DNA of 64,000 nucleotides from Cololabis saira (taxonomy: Eukaryota; Chordata; Actinopteri; Beloniformes; Belonidae): NCBI RefSeq assembly GCF_033807715.1, contig NC_084599.1, forward strand, positions 26,096,125-26,160,124, read 5' to 3'. The notes below the pieces were generated by a model, which saw only the letters and a list, made by a program, of their open reading frames with translations, was not told the origin of the DNA and did not search any database. This document shows, one piece after another, positions 12,360 to 25,043 of the stretch. Every line of letters begins with the position of its first letter. Positions within the stretch are counted from its first letter, which is position 1. Position numbers and translations under genes: made by a program.

Positions 12360-12640
12360 AAGGATAAGGATAAGGATAATCTTTATTGTCTCTCTTGAGA
12401 TAAATTTGTCTTGGACAAACTAGAGACTCCAGGCACCACATATATTACAAAAAACATATAAAATCACAATAAACAAAAACACATCGTCATATCCCCCCAC
12501 TCTTCGCATGCCCCCTCGCAATGTCCTGAAAAAAAACACCTCTACACAAAAAATACCTTGCTACAGCAACATTATTGCACTTCCCTCTACACATATAGCA
12601 GCATAATCTATATGTTTGTGATTTTTGATTGACAAAAACA
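12360..12640 (-). mobile_element. Truncated LINE/SINE 3' end with (AGGATA)n tail
   Basis: Three AGGATA units (12361-12378) are followed by ATCTTTATTGTC and then 'ataaatttgtcttggac', a layout seen at the 3' ends of fish non-LTR elements in reverse orientation. The body decays by about 12640. The clade cannot be fixed from this. Confidence 0.5.
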
Positions 12641-12869
12641 TGAATTAATAAAAATACAAATACCTAAACTTAAAGTGAGATGTCCAGCTGCTGAATGAAT
12701 ACGCAGACATCCTGATCAAGCCTCAAGACATGGTCTGTGAATGACTGTAACACACTCTGTAATATCTGTGCTGTCCAGTTTCATATCGTCAGTCTAATTC
12801 TGGCTCTAAGATGCTTGAGAGGATTGACGTTGTTGAGGTATTTTATAGGAAATATGTGTAATACATGAA
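12641..12869. other. Non-coding spacer
   Basis: AT-rich DNA between two repeats; nothing recognised. Confidence 0.55.
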
Positions 12870-13004
12870 TACACTCAGCCACTTTATTAGGTAAAGCTGT
12901 TTTACATAATAATAAAAACATAATAAAATTAAGAGTGTATGTATACATACAGTATATACACACAACCTTATAAGATGGACCTAATAAAGTGTCCAATAAA
13001 TGTA
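12870..13004. mobile_element. Short MITE with CACTTTATTAGGT-type inverted ends
   Basis: The left end TACACTCAGCCACTTTATT matches the reverse complement of the right end (12979-13004) over about 23 bases with a few mismatches; the core CACTTTATTAGG/CCTAATAAAGTG is perfect. The 135-bp length and AT-rich interior fit a MITE. The motif is widespread in fish genomes. Confidence 0.65.
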
Positions 13005-14816
13005 AAGTGAAAGACTGTGTCAGCAGGAGTTGTCTGTTTTCAAGCACCTCAGGAAAAGCCTCTCCTTGTGATTCTCTGTCTTTGTCCTTCTCAGGTAATT
13101 ACAGCTATTTGGAGTTGTACTGGGGGAAAGACGTTCCACAGATTGAAATGAGATGGCAGAATATGAACATATTATGGCCACTTTAAGCGTTCTCTTAAAT
13201 TGTGAACTAAAAGTTTTTAAACACTTCCTTTCCTTTTCCCTCTTGTGGTCTTTTAGGAGTTGTTAGAAAGCTAAAGGACACGGCTGCGCTCACGTCAAAG
13301 AGCTACTATACTCGGCCTCTGTATTCACGAGCACCATATTCCATTTCTCTCAGCCCAGCCTGCTGTCAGCCTCCATATTTCAGTCTGTCAGAGCCTGAAT
13401 TATTCCACAGCCGTGTCAAACAACACCTGCTAGACGAGACGCGCTCCCCAGCAGTGAGTGGAAATGACCAACATAAACGCTGTGACTCAAAGGAACTCAC
13501 AAAGTATGCCCTAATGCCGCCTTGCACCTTGCAGGCACAAGACAAGCATCTTTCATCAGGTTGTCGAACAGCAAAGTGCCCTTATTGAGAAACTTCAAAA
13601 CGTAGCGCTGCTTCTCGTTAGACTGACACCATTCACAGACCGGAGGCGTTGGGTTCGGACCTGTCGGAGGAGACGCCACAGCTTCAAAATGAGATTCAGC
13701 AGACATTAATATAGCTATTTTTAACGTAATGCTTTTCAGTGGGAGAAGCAGCTGAACAGCTCGACACATCCAAAGCTCAAATCAGCTCGTGTCCGGACGG
13801 TTGTTTCACCACATGTAAGCAGCTATGGGATGGAAAGGCACATTTGGAGGAGCAAAGAAGTCCTCTCAGGTTTCAGGAGTCCACAGGCAGCCCTATGACG
13901 CTCCGGGGAGTGAACGTGAGGCGGAGGCCAAAATGTGAGCCGCCCTCACACATGAGAGCCAGAGGGTTAATCCTGTCTCAAACAAGCTAAGTTTAACCCT
14001 TGTCAACCCTACCACCAACGCTGCTGACCCCACCACCCAAAAGGACTTATCAGGATCTTTCACGGATACAAATCTGAGCACGTAAAAGCACAATTAATTA
14101 ATATGTATTGACACACAAACTATACCAATCTAAAATTAGCACACAGGCCTTCATAGTGTTGTTTGTTTGGTGCACTCTAGGTGGAAGCAGCTGTGTCGAT
14201 GGTCATGCAGCAACGTTGACAGCTGAAGGCCTGTTGTTCCATAAAACTATAGTCACAGGCCTTCACAGTTTGATTTCTCTCACTGATATGATCTCCACAC
14301 AAACACACACGGAGCAGGTGATGTGCACGGGAGAAACATTTCCACATTTCTATCATGCGTGTCTTTGAACCCGCTTACACACAAGCGGGCATTTATGACC
14401 GGGCACGTCATTTGGCCGTTGCTGCAGCCAACACTATGCGAGACTTTGCCCCCGCCCCCCCCCTTTTCTTTTTTTATCCATACACCCATAACTCTTTATT
14501 AGAGCCACTGGCTTCTCCAAAAATGAAAAGATCTCTTGTTTGCCCATGTTGTTGGAGGACTAATATAACCGGCTTTATGTCATTAAATACAACTTTCTGG
14601 TAAATTTTAAAACGTGTCAAGAGGTCTTCTCCTGTAACTCTCTGAAATATTCAGTTTCACAGTTCCACTGCTCAAACATGTTGGAAACGCTACAACATGC
14701 TGAATGAAAAGCGACCCTGAGCTTGCTAACCTTGCTTATTTCTTACCAAATGGGTGTTTGCTGACGTTCCCTGTGAAAGAAACAAAAGGGGACTCTGTTT
14801 TTCCTGAATTCATTGT

Positions 14817-14820
<4 letters not shown>
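13005..14820. other. Non-coding unique DNA
   Basis: No repeat ends or convincing exons. Two copies of a CACAGGCCTTCA-like 12-mer occur at about 14141 and 14254, which is probably chance. A short C/T-rich run lies near 14450-14475. Confidence 0.5.

Positions 14821-14893
<73 letters not shown>
14821..14893. repeat. (CT)n microsatellite
   Basis: About 36 TC units interrupted once by TG at 14861-14862. It is a homopurine-homopyrimidine mirror repeat, a sequence type able to form triplex DNA. Confidence 0.98.
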
Positions 14894-14897
<4 letters not shown>

Positions 14898-17800
14898 ATT
14901 CATCACCTAACCACTTAAAATCTGTTGCACTTAACCTGGAAAAATACAGAATTCTGCTGAATACTTGCAGAGCAAATATGGACTGGTTAACGTGTATATG
15001 TAACAGATGGATCGCAGGGTGTTTTAATGAAAATTTGCTTTGAGAGCTCTGTGACTACACGTTAATACATCTAGAAGAGTAGAGCATAAATGTTTTCTCA
15101 AAAGGTGAGTTTGCATTAATATGAAATGTAAAGATTATTTGACTGTATTCTTGTGCCTGTGGATTGCTGGCCTGTGCGTTTGTTAAAGCTGCAGCCTCTC
15201 ATTCTTTTTGAAAACTACTTGTCACATTGTTTCAGGTGTGCGCAGAAGATAACCTGAATTTCAAATGAGTTTTGGAAAGATTAACTATTCCTTGCATCAA
15301 AGCCCCTTCCATTCAATCCTGTGTTTTTTTCTTATATGCCAGACCTTCCTAATTATAACACTTTAAGTTGTCCTGGGGAGACAAAAAAAGAAGGATTATA
15401 AGGGAACAAAGATAATAGTTTCTCTTTATGTTAAATCATAAATGGTTGATTCTCAAAGCTTTCATTTCATCTCCAGTCTCATGTGGCCTGACTGGACACA
15501 GATAATTAATGGGAAATATTTCACGTAGGCTTGAATAGTGAATGAAATTTATTTTCCGTCCATCATCAATTTCTTACCATTGTCCTGTTCCTTCATCCTT
15601 TCCCGGCACACCATTGTTTCTCTTCTTTTTCCTCACCCACCGTACTGATAGGAGTTGTAGCAATGCCTGAATGAAAGTTTCTTTCAGGCACCATTTATGC
15701 TGTGAAAGACGGTAAACAAGCACTGAACTGTCGGTAATGGGTTGTGATACCATTTGCCAGTCAGATGGAGAGCATACGCTATTGTTTCAACATCCTATTC
15801 TCCCTTCTTCCAGTGAAATGGTGAGCATGTTGGTGTGTATTGTCAACCATCATATCACAAGAAGCTCTTTCAGAAACAACAGCCGCATGGAAGGTTAGAA
15901 CAAAATACTCTGGGCTGCTTGAGCTCTGTGCTTTGTTTTGCAAAGAGGGATTACAGAGGTTTCACTGTTCAAGCTCACTGCAATTTTCTTTTTTTTGGAC
16001 ACCTTATCCCAGATATAGGCATTTAGGTGGATTTTTATGATTACAATAGCTGACAAACATTCAAGGGATGATGTAAGGAACACACTGTCAACATTTGTTG
16101 GTGCTGCAGACACTACAGTGTATTAACATTGCTGTCTATGTCAATACACGAGGCCAATGGAATATCCTTTAAATGCCTTTTGGAAAAGCAAATATCACTG
16201 CGAAAAAGCCAGTTAAACCAGTATTACTGGACTGTTTTTAGAAAGGGTGAAATCACTTGTTGTATAGAACATTTTGACATTTCCATTTTACAGATATGTA
16301 AAATATTAAGACCACTGATAGAAATGACAACACCTTTCTTTTGTGAGGAGAGAAATGTACTAACAGTGAGACAAAAACAAACGAAACAGACAAATGGAGT
16401 TGGACAAAGTATTGGGTAGGCGATCCGTGCAATCTCTCAACTGAAGCTGGTCGTTTTGAGACTAATTAACATTGTGTTGTGGTACAGTGTGAAGGGGTTC
16501 CCATGTGGCGTCCTGATTCATTGGCTGTGTGCACATCAAGACTGCTCATTTGTGGTGAAGTATGAGGTATGAGACCAGGAGTTGATGAGGGGATATGCAG
16601 GCTGAGATGGAATTAAGCATGTTTAGTGTAAAATTAATAATAACAGTAATACTAAAAAGAAAAATAAACTAACAAGGAGAATGAGTTGCGTAAATCAAAG
16701 TAGGAACAAGAAAGATGGAGGTCAATGATGTAGAAGAGGAGTCCGACAGAGTTGGTCTGGTAAAGTTAATCAGCCTTTTGTCTCCGTCAAGCTGTGTATA
16801 CTGTACATTTCAATATTGCAACTTTAAATAACACTCTCTTGAGAATCTGGTGCAAGGATACAACAATGCAACTTCTGTAGAGGTTTAGCTCACTGGCTTT
16901 CAACAATATAAAACCCAGAAAATAAACCCCCACAGGGCAAGATCAGCTTTTCAGTACAATATATAACTGAGGCTTCATTTAGTGCCAAGCAGGAAGCCTG
17001 TGTAGGAATACACTGGGTCTCTACACTGTATACGGCAACTTCATCTTCTTGTCTTTTCTTTTTATTGTACAGGTGTAATCTTTGGCATCCAATATAGACG
17101 TATCAAAGCAAGGGACTGAAATCTGGCACAAAGATTTGGGACAGCTGCTCAGTTTCTGTCACTTAGTTTCCTGTTTGCATCTTTGGTAATCTAGGATCAA
17201 AAACAGGCCACTTTGGAGATGTGATTATTGTTTTAACTTTCTAATACTATTGTTAAAAGCTGACACATCAAATGTCATTACTGCCATAAACGATCTACAG
17301 ACTGAAACATGGCAACCTGCCACTTCACCATCCTGGTTTTGTACCATAAATGTGGCATCGCCTGCAGGCCACATGAGGAGGCAGCTGTTTGCACTTGGTT
17401 CATGGGTCTATTTTGAATCCAGACAAAGGAACATTTGCAGTTGGTAGCTCTGAGGGTGCTCCTGTAGGCACGAGGGTTTACGACAGTCTCTCTTGGTCAG
17501 TCTCATTTTCTGGGGCGTGGTTTCTGCTCACCTGTAGGGGGAGCTGTGGGGCAGCGGTTCCGGTGATTACGGCAGATGAGGCTGGACCAGCTGGATCCAT
17601 TCTGCTCATTAACCATCTTTATGCAGTAACAGCTGGAAGAGAACAGATGACCAGAGCTGCTACCAGACGGATTTATTGCTATCCTCTGAAAAGAGCACTA
17701 ATAAACAGTTTAGACTTGAGTTATTGGATGTCGCCTGTTGACAGAACCCATAGTAGCTGAGCTCTGGTACAATTCCCATTTATGAAATTACACCTTGTAT

Positions 17801-19117
17801 TCTAGCATAACAAAAAAGAAAAATGGTTGGTGTTGCTATACGAAGTAAATGGTGTAGATATCTGCCTTGCCAACCAGTGCACAACGTTCAAGATTAGTGC
17901 TGCTCAGAAATCCTGCCACCACCACAGACTCCACCTGTAGGCTCTGAGTCCAGGCACCAGGATGGGGCTCAAAACGCTGCTCATCACTTCCATGATCTCT
18001 CCATTGTATCTGTTGGTTGTGTCATGTTGGACTATTTGCATCACTGGCCAGGTGAGCTTGTATAATCTTAACATGAGTGGTTTTTTAGGTTCGTGAGTCT
18101 TTTGACGAGAAAAAGATATCTAAAATGGATACTCAACACGTAATAGCTTTAACCTTTAAGTAAAGTTCTTAGAGTTTGTTTGTACTTTTATGGTACATCC
18201 ATCATTGGGCTGCCTGTAGGGCATCTATTATGCTGCTCCATATGCTTCTTACACTCAAATGGTTACAATGCACAGCAGTCCAGGTTCATATCCTCTTCTG
18301 GGCTTTGATCTCTTTTACAACTTTAAAGCAATCTCACGCAGACCACATTAAAATCTTAGTAATGTCAGCAGAGGGAGGAAGTGCCGTCAAGTGAATCGTG
18401 CAGGACTCTCATACGTGCATATATCAACACAGAGTGAAGATGAAGAGCTCTTCATATTCACTTTCCTACTAAAGGAGTGAGTTTGATGTGTGGGAGCTGA
18501 ATGTGAACAAGAGGAGTGTACGGCAGGAACAGACATCCTGCGTTAAGAGTTTTCACCTTACCGTGACTGCTTAGTTAAGTCATTTTGCTTCAACCCAACA
18601 TACATGGTGACAATAAACTACTGAGTTGTTCACTATTCATTTATGTTAAAATGTTGTATTTATTTTGAATCACAGTGAAAACATTGTAAAACCCACTTTG
18701 GCAGATTATGACTATTTGGTAAAATCATAGAAATTCGTCTCAATCGTGTTTTCATCCTTATAAATAGCTGCTTGTGTAATTTTCCCGTATTTTATTTAAA
18801 CAGCTTATGTTTTATCACAGCACGGCTCACTGTGCATGCAGTAGTGAAGTATTGAGGCTCTGGCTGAAGGTTTGGAATGCCAGGTGGAAGGAAGTCACAC
18901 GTAGGTCTACTTTCTTTTTTTTTCCCGTTTCCATTACACGTATTTTGCAGACTGTGGCTTTGCCTGCATGACTAATTCCTGCCAAACTAGACTCAAGTGG
19001 TGAACTTCCTTGTTCCTCTTACAGTGTTATTTATTTCATTACTTTCAATGTGGGCTTTTTATGGCATAGAAAAATATTTAATTTCCTCCCTGAACCTGTG
19101 GCAAAATAAGCACAAAT
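14894..19117. other. Non-coding unique DNA
   Basis: No supported gene. A 123-codon frame (17389-17760, +) covers a somewhat G+C-richer patch (about 17440-17640) that may be an old repeat, but no termini were found. The rest is AT-rich. Confidence 0.5.
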
Positions 19118-19240
19118 GGCTTAGACTTAAACTTAGACAGACTTTTATTGTCATTCAGTATGCAACAAGAGTATATAAAACCAAATTCCATTTGCATAGG
19201 CCTCAGTTTTTGGGGGTTTCATGCACCATTTGACCATTTA
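19118..19240 (-). mobile_element. Truncated LINE 3' end (ACTTAG-type tail)
   Basis: Imperfect CTTAGACTTAAACTTAGACA repeats are followed by CTTTTATTGTCATTCAGT and then a segment ending near 'tccatttgcataggcctcag'. This resembles the reverse-oriented 3' end of a common fish LINE, with only the 3' tip retained. The class is from remembered repeat sequence only. Confidence 0.5.
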
Positions 19241-19360
19241 CATGGACGATAAAAGAAAAACAAAAGCTGGACTGTGATTTGGACATTTAAGATCCTGACT
19301 TTATTGAAAAGTAATTTGTAAAAATAAAAATGTTAATCATTAATGGCATTACAAGGGTAA

Positions 19361-20190
19361 ATTAAAGCTGCAAGCAGCGATGAACGGGCCCTCGCACCCT
19401 TGTGCACGTTCAGGCGTGCTGCAGTGGAAGCTTGTATGACTTGCATGTAGATTCTTCAGGTCTGGACATTTAGTGGATGACACCACCCACGACTCTCTAT
19501 ATCAAACCATTCAAAAGTTATGGCAGAAAATAGGGACTATCAAATATCGACCAATCAGATGAACGGGCGGGGCTAATTTGCTGCAATTTTGTTCAAGGAC
19601 GCAAAACTGAGTCCGATGACACCACCCACAAGTCTTTATGTCAAACCATTCAAACGTTATGGCAGAAAGTAGGAACTAACAGATATCGACCAATCAGATG
19701 AGCTTTTTGGCATCTATCGAAGCCACGTTGATGCTTTTGAATGAGAAAAGTAATGTGCGTCGTCGCAAGATGGAGATGCACATTTTGATGTATAACACAC
19801 CTGGGTGCACATTACGGTTCGGGCCGTATTAACTGCCGAAGGAATGGCATAAATTGCGCCAAAATTACACGATTAATTCGAAATGGCCGACTTCCTGTTC
19901 GGTTTTGGCCATGGCGCCAAGAGACTTTTCTTTAAGTTGCGACATGATACAGGTGTGTACCGATTTTCGTGCATGTACGTCAAACCGTATTGTGGGGCTT
20001 GAGGCACAAAGTTTTCTAGGGGGCGCTGTTGAGCCATTTTGCCACGCCCATTAATGCAAACCATGAAATATCAAATTTTTCGCCAGGCCTGACTTGCGTG
20101 CAAAATTTTCTTCCGTCGGAAGAAGGAAAAGAAGGAAAATTCCTACAGATACAATAGGGCCTTCGCACTGTAAGTGCTCGGGCCCTAATT
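19361..20190 (+). mobile_element. GCTGCAAGCAGC/GGGCCCTAAT element, copy A
   Basis: It starts ATTAAAGCTGCAAGCAGC and ends GTGCTCGGGCCCTAATTA, the signature ends of a repeat abundant in percomorph fish. Both ends have a hairpin (GCTGC-AA-GCAGC; GCACT-GTA-AGTGC) followed by GGGCCCT in the same orientation. Inside, a unit beginning GATGACACCACCCAC occurs twice (19476 and 19615, about 139 bp apart). No coding region was recognised. Terminal hairpins without classical inverted ends suggest a Helitron/Helentron-like element, but the class is unproven. AATTA occurs at both flanks and may be target sequence or part of the element. Confidence 0.8.
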
Positions 20191-20883
20191 ACAGCTTCTC
20201 TCTGGCTGATGTACATAATGCAGGTTCATCTCTTAGTTTTCTGAGATTAAATAAATGGAATATATCAGTTCTGTTTTTTCTAAGGGGCTGCTGCATAAAA
20301 CTGTTACAATGGTTTACCGTGTTAACATAAACAGTTAAGCATTTAACATCTCTGCAGATAAATTATTTTGTAAATCATTTGTGCAAGCTATTGAGCAACA
20401 AATTGGGTTTAATAGATGAATAATTAAATAACTGCATAACCCTCCCATAAGGAAATGGAAAAATGAATGCAAAGCTCTCTAGTGGACTTGTCTCACAGGC
20501 TGCTGAATAACAACCCTAATCCTCATAATCCTAACAAGCAAGTTTTATTGCCAAAACCTAGGAGGAAAAGAAGAAAATAAACAAGCAAACAAAAAAGCCT
20601 CCCTGCCCCAAAAAGAAAAAATCATCCACCCACCACTCACCCAATGAATGAGTTGATGGGTGGGTGGAATTCACAGGGAAAATATGTTGTCATATAAGTT
20701 AGCAAAAATAAATCATGAATAAATAATAATAAAAATCATTTTAATAATACTAACACAGAAAAATTTAAATAAGAATCAATTGAAATATTGTCAGAAAGTG
20801 TAGACGACAGAAATGTACTTGCTGATAATGTCACAAGCAGTGCTGGCAGATAATAATGAGAAAATGTCGTAAAGGTCACCTAA
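20191..20883. other. Non-coding DNA with one imperfect hairpin
   Basis: An imperfect palindrome at about 20625-20672 has arms TCCACCCACC/GGTGGGTGGA and an inner ACTCA/TGAGT. The rest is AT-rich with nothing recognised. Confidence 0.5.
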
Positions 20884-21045
20884 CATCCATCCATCCATCC
20901 ATCCATCCATCCATCCATCCATCCATCCATCCATCCACGTTATGGAAAGGGCTGGAACTTGTCTCACCTGTGATTAAAGGGGTACACCCCATACCGGTCA
21001 CCAGCCCATCACACGACCAACACGGGCAGAAACAAGTCAAAGATA
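20884..21045 (-). mobile_element. (ATCC)n array with decayed SINE 3' end
   Basis: Thirteen ATCC units (20884-20937) are followed by 'gctggaactt' and 'aaaggggtacaccccatacc', a decayed match to the 3' region of the (ATGG)n-tailed tRNA-SINE in reverse orientation. The head is missing (5' truncated). Confidence 0.65.
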
Positions 21046-23607
21046 TAAAAAAAAATTAAATGTAATTAAAAGCACAGGCCCAACAATGGTCTATTAAATG
21101 CTTGTCCAGGGTCCTTCATAAATGCTTGGCACCCAGTGGTGGAAATAAGTAACTTATGTGGTCTGAGGACTTGTTCATCATAGTTTCTCTTATAAAAGAG
21201 TTTACATTGATTAAAACTTTCAGAACTTGTGTACCCCGCTCTTAATAGGTGTATGCCCGGTAAGGCTTTTATTTTACATATATTTTCCTATTGAGCTCAT
21301 TTGCTGGTCCATTCATCAGTCTGGTAGTTAACATGAATTACTTACATGTGAAATGTTCTTCAATCCTTCAATCCACACTCTCCATTTGGTTCAAGTGGGA
21401 AATCAGTTCCTTTCCGCATGTAACCATCCTGTGACATCGTCAAAGACCATCTCGCCCGGAGCTTACTACATCGCTGTACCATCAACCCGCTCACCGCAGC
21501 CTTGATTGCATAGCCAAGAGTAGCAATTTCAGGATTTCAGAGCGATAGATTGAGTTGTTTAAAACCAGATGTTTGGTGTACGTCCCCTCAGTGACAGATA
21601 TTTCCTCTCATAAAAAGATTTAAAAATTCAAACTTTTCGCTCATGTTGCAGCAAAGATCCGATAACATCTATTAGCATTTTGATAGCCTGTAAAGCCCAA
21701 AGGAGTCTCCACCTTTTACCACTTTGGTTTTGGAGTGTGACTTGACACACAAGGAGGCTGCTGGAATATTCAGTACCCAAATATGTGGGAAAGTCGCACC
21801 ATCCCTATAACGAACGTTCTATACATCAACAATAGCATATATACTCAGTCAAAATAAAGCCTGCTGCTTTAGATATATTGTGTGATTACTGCAACCACAA
21901 TTGGGATTTAGTGTCTTAACATGAGGCGCATACTGTAATGTGCCCCCCTTACAAAGATCCTTTTGTGTCAGTGACTGGGGGGTCTCTGCAGTTTGATTCA
22001 CCATCCTCCATCTCCTCCGCTTTCCACATGCGCTCCCTCGTGTCTATTAAGCACACTGATTCCCAGTTCAAATTGGCCCCCTGTTATTAATCTCAACCAC
22101 CCGTAACACATGGACCACAGCGCGCCATGAAAACACGTGTGCCCGCCACCCCGTCCCTCAGCTTGGCATACTGATTCTAATTAATTAATTACATCCCAGG
22201 TGACTTTACTTTGAGATGAAGCGATGAAAAAAGAGAAAGGGGGTATGAAACCGAGAAAAAAAAGAAAAAAGACACCATCCCACAGGCACCACCAAATTGG
22301 CAACAAAATCTCCCCAGCAAAAGACAAAAAAAAAGAAAAGAGTTCATTGCTTTGCTTTAGGGAGAGTCGGCTTCTAGCTTCTTCCTAACTACAGCTCTGC
22401 CGTCCAAGACCAAAATACTCTCCGTTTCCCTACTTTTTTCTTTCTTCCTTTTTTTTTGTCTTAATCTAAGCCTGTCTGCCACCCACAAAACCTTTGCCAA
22501 AAACACACTCTGGAACCAACCCGCAACAAATGGAGAGCATATTGAAGTATTCAGGATTATATTTTGGAGGAATATGGGTAGAGAAAAGGATTTTTTTCTT
22601 CTTTTTTTAAAAATAAATCATATTTCAGGCAGGAGAGTAACTGGATAGCAAAGGAACAATTTAGCATAGCTAAAGATATTCAAAATATCTCATCCATTTG
22701 AAAGTCAAAGCCCTTCCAAATTCTTTTCATGTCCTCCCAGTTTGCAGTCCTCATTTAGGACATCTCGCATTCAACATTGGAAAACTTTCTTTTTGCCCCT
22801 CTGACGCTATCAGTGTGATCTGCTGACGTGAAAATGTTCACGTCTGCACTTCTGCAATGCCCCATGTTTAAATAATGGTATCTATCAATAATCTTAGACA
22901 GCATCTCCATCTGTGAAGTTCAATTTGAGCTGAATTTGACATTGCAGAAGTTTGTCATGCGCTGTGGAATTCTGCTGATGAGAGTTTCAATCAAAAGTAA
23001 AAGTGAGTGAAATTTATGACATCTAAAATGAAACACTAATTACTCACGAGACACTCATTATCATGTAATTCATAGTTATTATTGAGTCACTAATAGATAT
23101 TTGATATGATATGACTCTACCATCATGTCATGTCAAACCTTTGAGCTGTGAAATCTAATAAAGTATTCCTAACACCTTAATGAAAATGAACACAGCAGCA
23201 TCAGACATCTTAGTTTATATTTTCACACATTTTCGACCACAAAAAAACAGAAAGCTTTCTGCTCGGGGCTTTGACTTTGAACATTTATTTACTTTTTAAA
23301 TGGAGACATCACATTTTAGCGACAAGCTCCTTGAAAAGATCACTGACATATCCTACTAGAGGCTTGCTTCCATGTTAAAATATACTGAATTGAATTGGTT
23401 AGTGAATTTTTACTCAAAGAGAGCCATAACACTGGAGCGGCAAGGGCACGCTGTGACGTCACCATTTCTCTCCACATGAACAAATGCCACCTAGGTTCTC
23501 TACCTCTTCATGAATCTGCAAAGTGTCTGAGATAAACTGATGAAATGGCAAGAGCAACACTTTTTTTTTGCAGTATCTTTGTAAACAAAAAATGGTTAAT
23601 CTTTAAC
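21046..23607. other. Non-coding unique DNA
   Basis: There are no reading frames above 60 codons and no recognised repeats beyond A-rich tracts near 22255-22345 and T-runs near 22440-22610. The stretch 21950-22225 is G+C-richer and ends in a TAATTAATTAATTA run, so it is a weak conserved-element candidate. Confidence 0.5.
23454..23461. promoter_or_regulatory. Perfect CRE palindrome TGACGTCA
   Basis: The full 8-bp cAMP-response element (CREB/ATF site) is present. No promoter was recognised beside it, so its use is unknown; a single 8-mer in 64 kb is close to chance expectation. Confidence 0.3.
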
Positions 23608-24169
23608 TTAAAGGGGACTTATTATGAAAAACACGTTTTCTCTTGCTTTAACATATATAAAGTGGTCTCCCCTCAGCCTGACAACTCAGTGAAGGAGGAA
23701 AGCAACCAAATTCTGCAGTGTCTGTACAGCCGCCCGGATGAGCCGTCCAGTGTGATGTGGCTTCTACGAGTCATTCAGGAGTGACAATGCGTGAAACCAG
23801 GCCCTCAACTAACCGGAACAACAACAACAACTCCGCCGGCTGGAGCTTCCGCCATTTTTTCGTAGCGGTGTATCGTGATGGCGTCTGTTCGAGCTAGACA
23901 TGCGAATTGCTCTGTTGTTGGTTGTAAAAACCAACACAAGCGATGCTTTGTGCCCTCCCCTGCTACGCATCATTCAGGCAGCCAATCAGCACAGTGCCTC
24001 ATTATCATAGCCCCGCCCACTCAGAATCCTGTATAGATAATGAGGTTAGAGACTGGGATGCTAAAGACATGGCTCAGAGGCTGAATTGTAATTTATTTAG
24101 CAAAAAAAATCAAAAGCTTGTTTTTAAAATTTAAAATAGGTATTAGATGCCATAATAGGTCCCCTTTAA
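23608..24169 (+). mobile_element. Non-autonomous Kolobok-type transposon (TTAA duplication)
   Basis: The ends read TTAAAGGGGACTTATTATG and, reversed, TTAAAGGGGACCTATTATG: a 19-bp inverted repeat with one mismatch, beginning with the TTAA target on each side. TTAA plus AGGG termini fit the Kolobok superfamily, whose transposases carry a THAP zinc finger. A short frame inside (23878-24036) begins like a THAP domain, supporting this. At 562 bp the element is internally deleted. Confidence 0.85.
23878..24036 (+). pseudogene. THAP-like N-terminal remnant of a Kolobok transposase
   Basis: From ATG 23878, 52 codons run to TAG at 24034. The N-terminus has CSVVGCKNQHKRC (residues 11-23). Cys11 and Cys16 in the pattern C-x4-C, with G just before the second Cys and K-N just after it, match the start of the C2CH THAP zinc finger; a FVPSP stretch sits where THAP proteins have an F-x-x-FP-type element. 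The later Cys and His and the whole catalytic part are missing, so it cannot be active. The family call is inference from motif and from the Kolobok-like termini. Confidence 0.6.
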
Positions 24170-24684
24170 GGGTCACATGTGGACAGGAATCTATAGCCAT
24201 GTTTCCAGAAAGACGTACATCTCAGTTCGGGTTGATATGGAACCTTTCAGAACAGTAAACCCCCTAACCCTAAACTTTGTTTGCTGCGGGTGTACTGTAA
24301 GGCTGATGGGTCTTTCTACACCAGCTATGTAAAAGTGGGACATCACACCCACAAAACACGTATTTCTTTGTCCTGTGAATGTTTATTAAAAAAAGTCAAG
24401 TTTTGTGTAACAAAGGCTTTGAAAAGGGCACAGCTTGTGTTTTTCACCATGTTGCATAGCAGCAGTGATCCTTTGCTCACTAATTAATGGACTCCAGTGA
24501 TCCTAGCTGCAATCTTAAACAATTCATACTGATGGTTTTAGTGCTACAGCTGAAGGGTTCCCAAAAGTGGGATGGTATGGATTGGCTGTTTTGGTGCGGT
24601 TTCCAACTTTTGATAATGGAAAAAAAGAATATGAGCAACTTACCGAACTTGATAATGTTGCTGTGTAAAAAGAAAGAGTGACGT
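24170..24684. other. Non-coding spacer between two transposons
   Basis: Small overlapping frames on both strands (61-76 codons) have no recognisable features. Confidence 0.5.
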
Positions 24685-25043
24685 GTCTGCTCTAGCGATG
24701 GGAAACTCAATACATTTTAGTGACTCAAGTTTATACAAGTGGTTTACCAAAGTGAATCAAGCTTTTGACTCAATCAAATCTTTGAGTCAGTCACCAGTGT
24801 GCACACACAGGCTCTACCACTCCCAGTTCACCACTGATTCGTGTGATTACTACCACTAAAACCACTGATTTGAAATGGGAAAAGATTCCCATAAAAAGTG
24901 AGAGATCAAAAATTCTCTCTGGGAATATTTTTTTTTTTTTCTCTCAAACTAACACACGATAAAGTGAATTGTTATTGAATACAAATAGTTTATTTCCATT
25001 AGTACTTACTCAGCTCAGCTCCACTCCACTCTACTCTGTTTTA

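Noticed and set aside
14704..15043. Leu-Ser repeat proteins
   Set aside because: Translation of the (CT)n array.
17389..17760. 123-codon frame in a G+C-richer patch
   Set aside because: No recognisable domain; the patch may be an old repeat but no ends or duplications were found.
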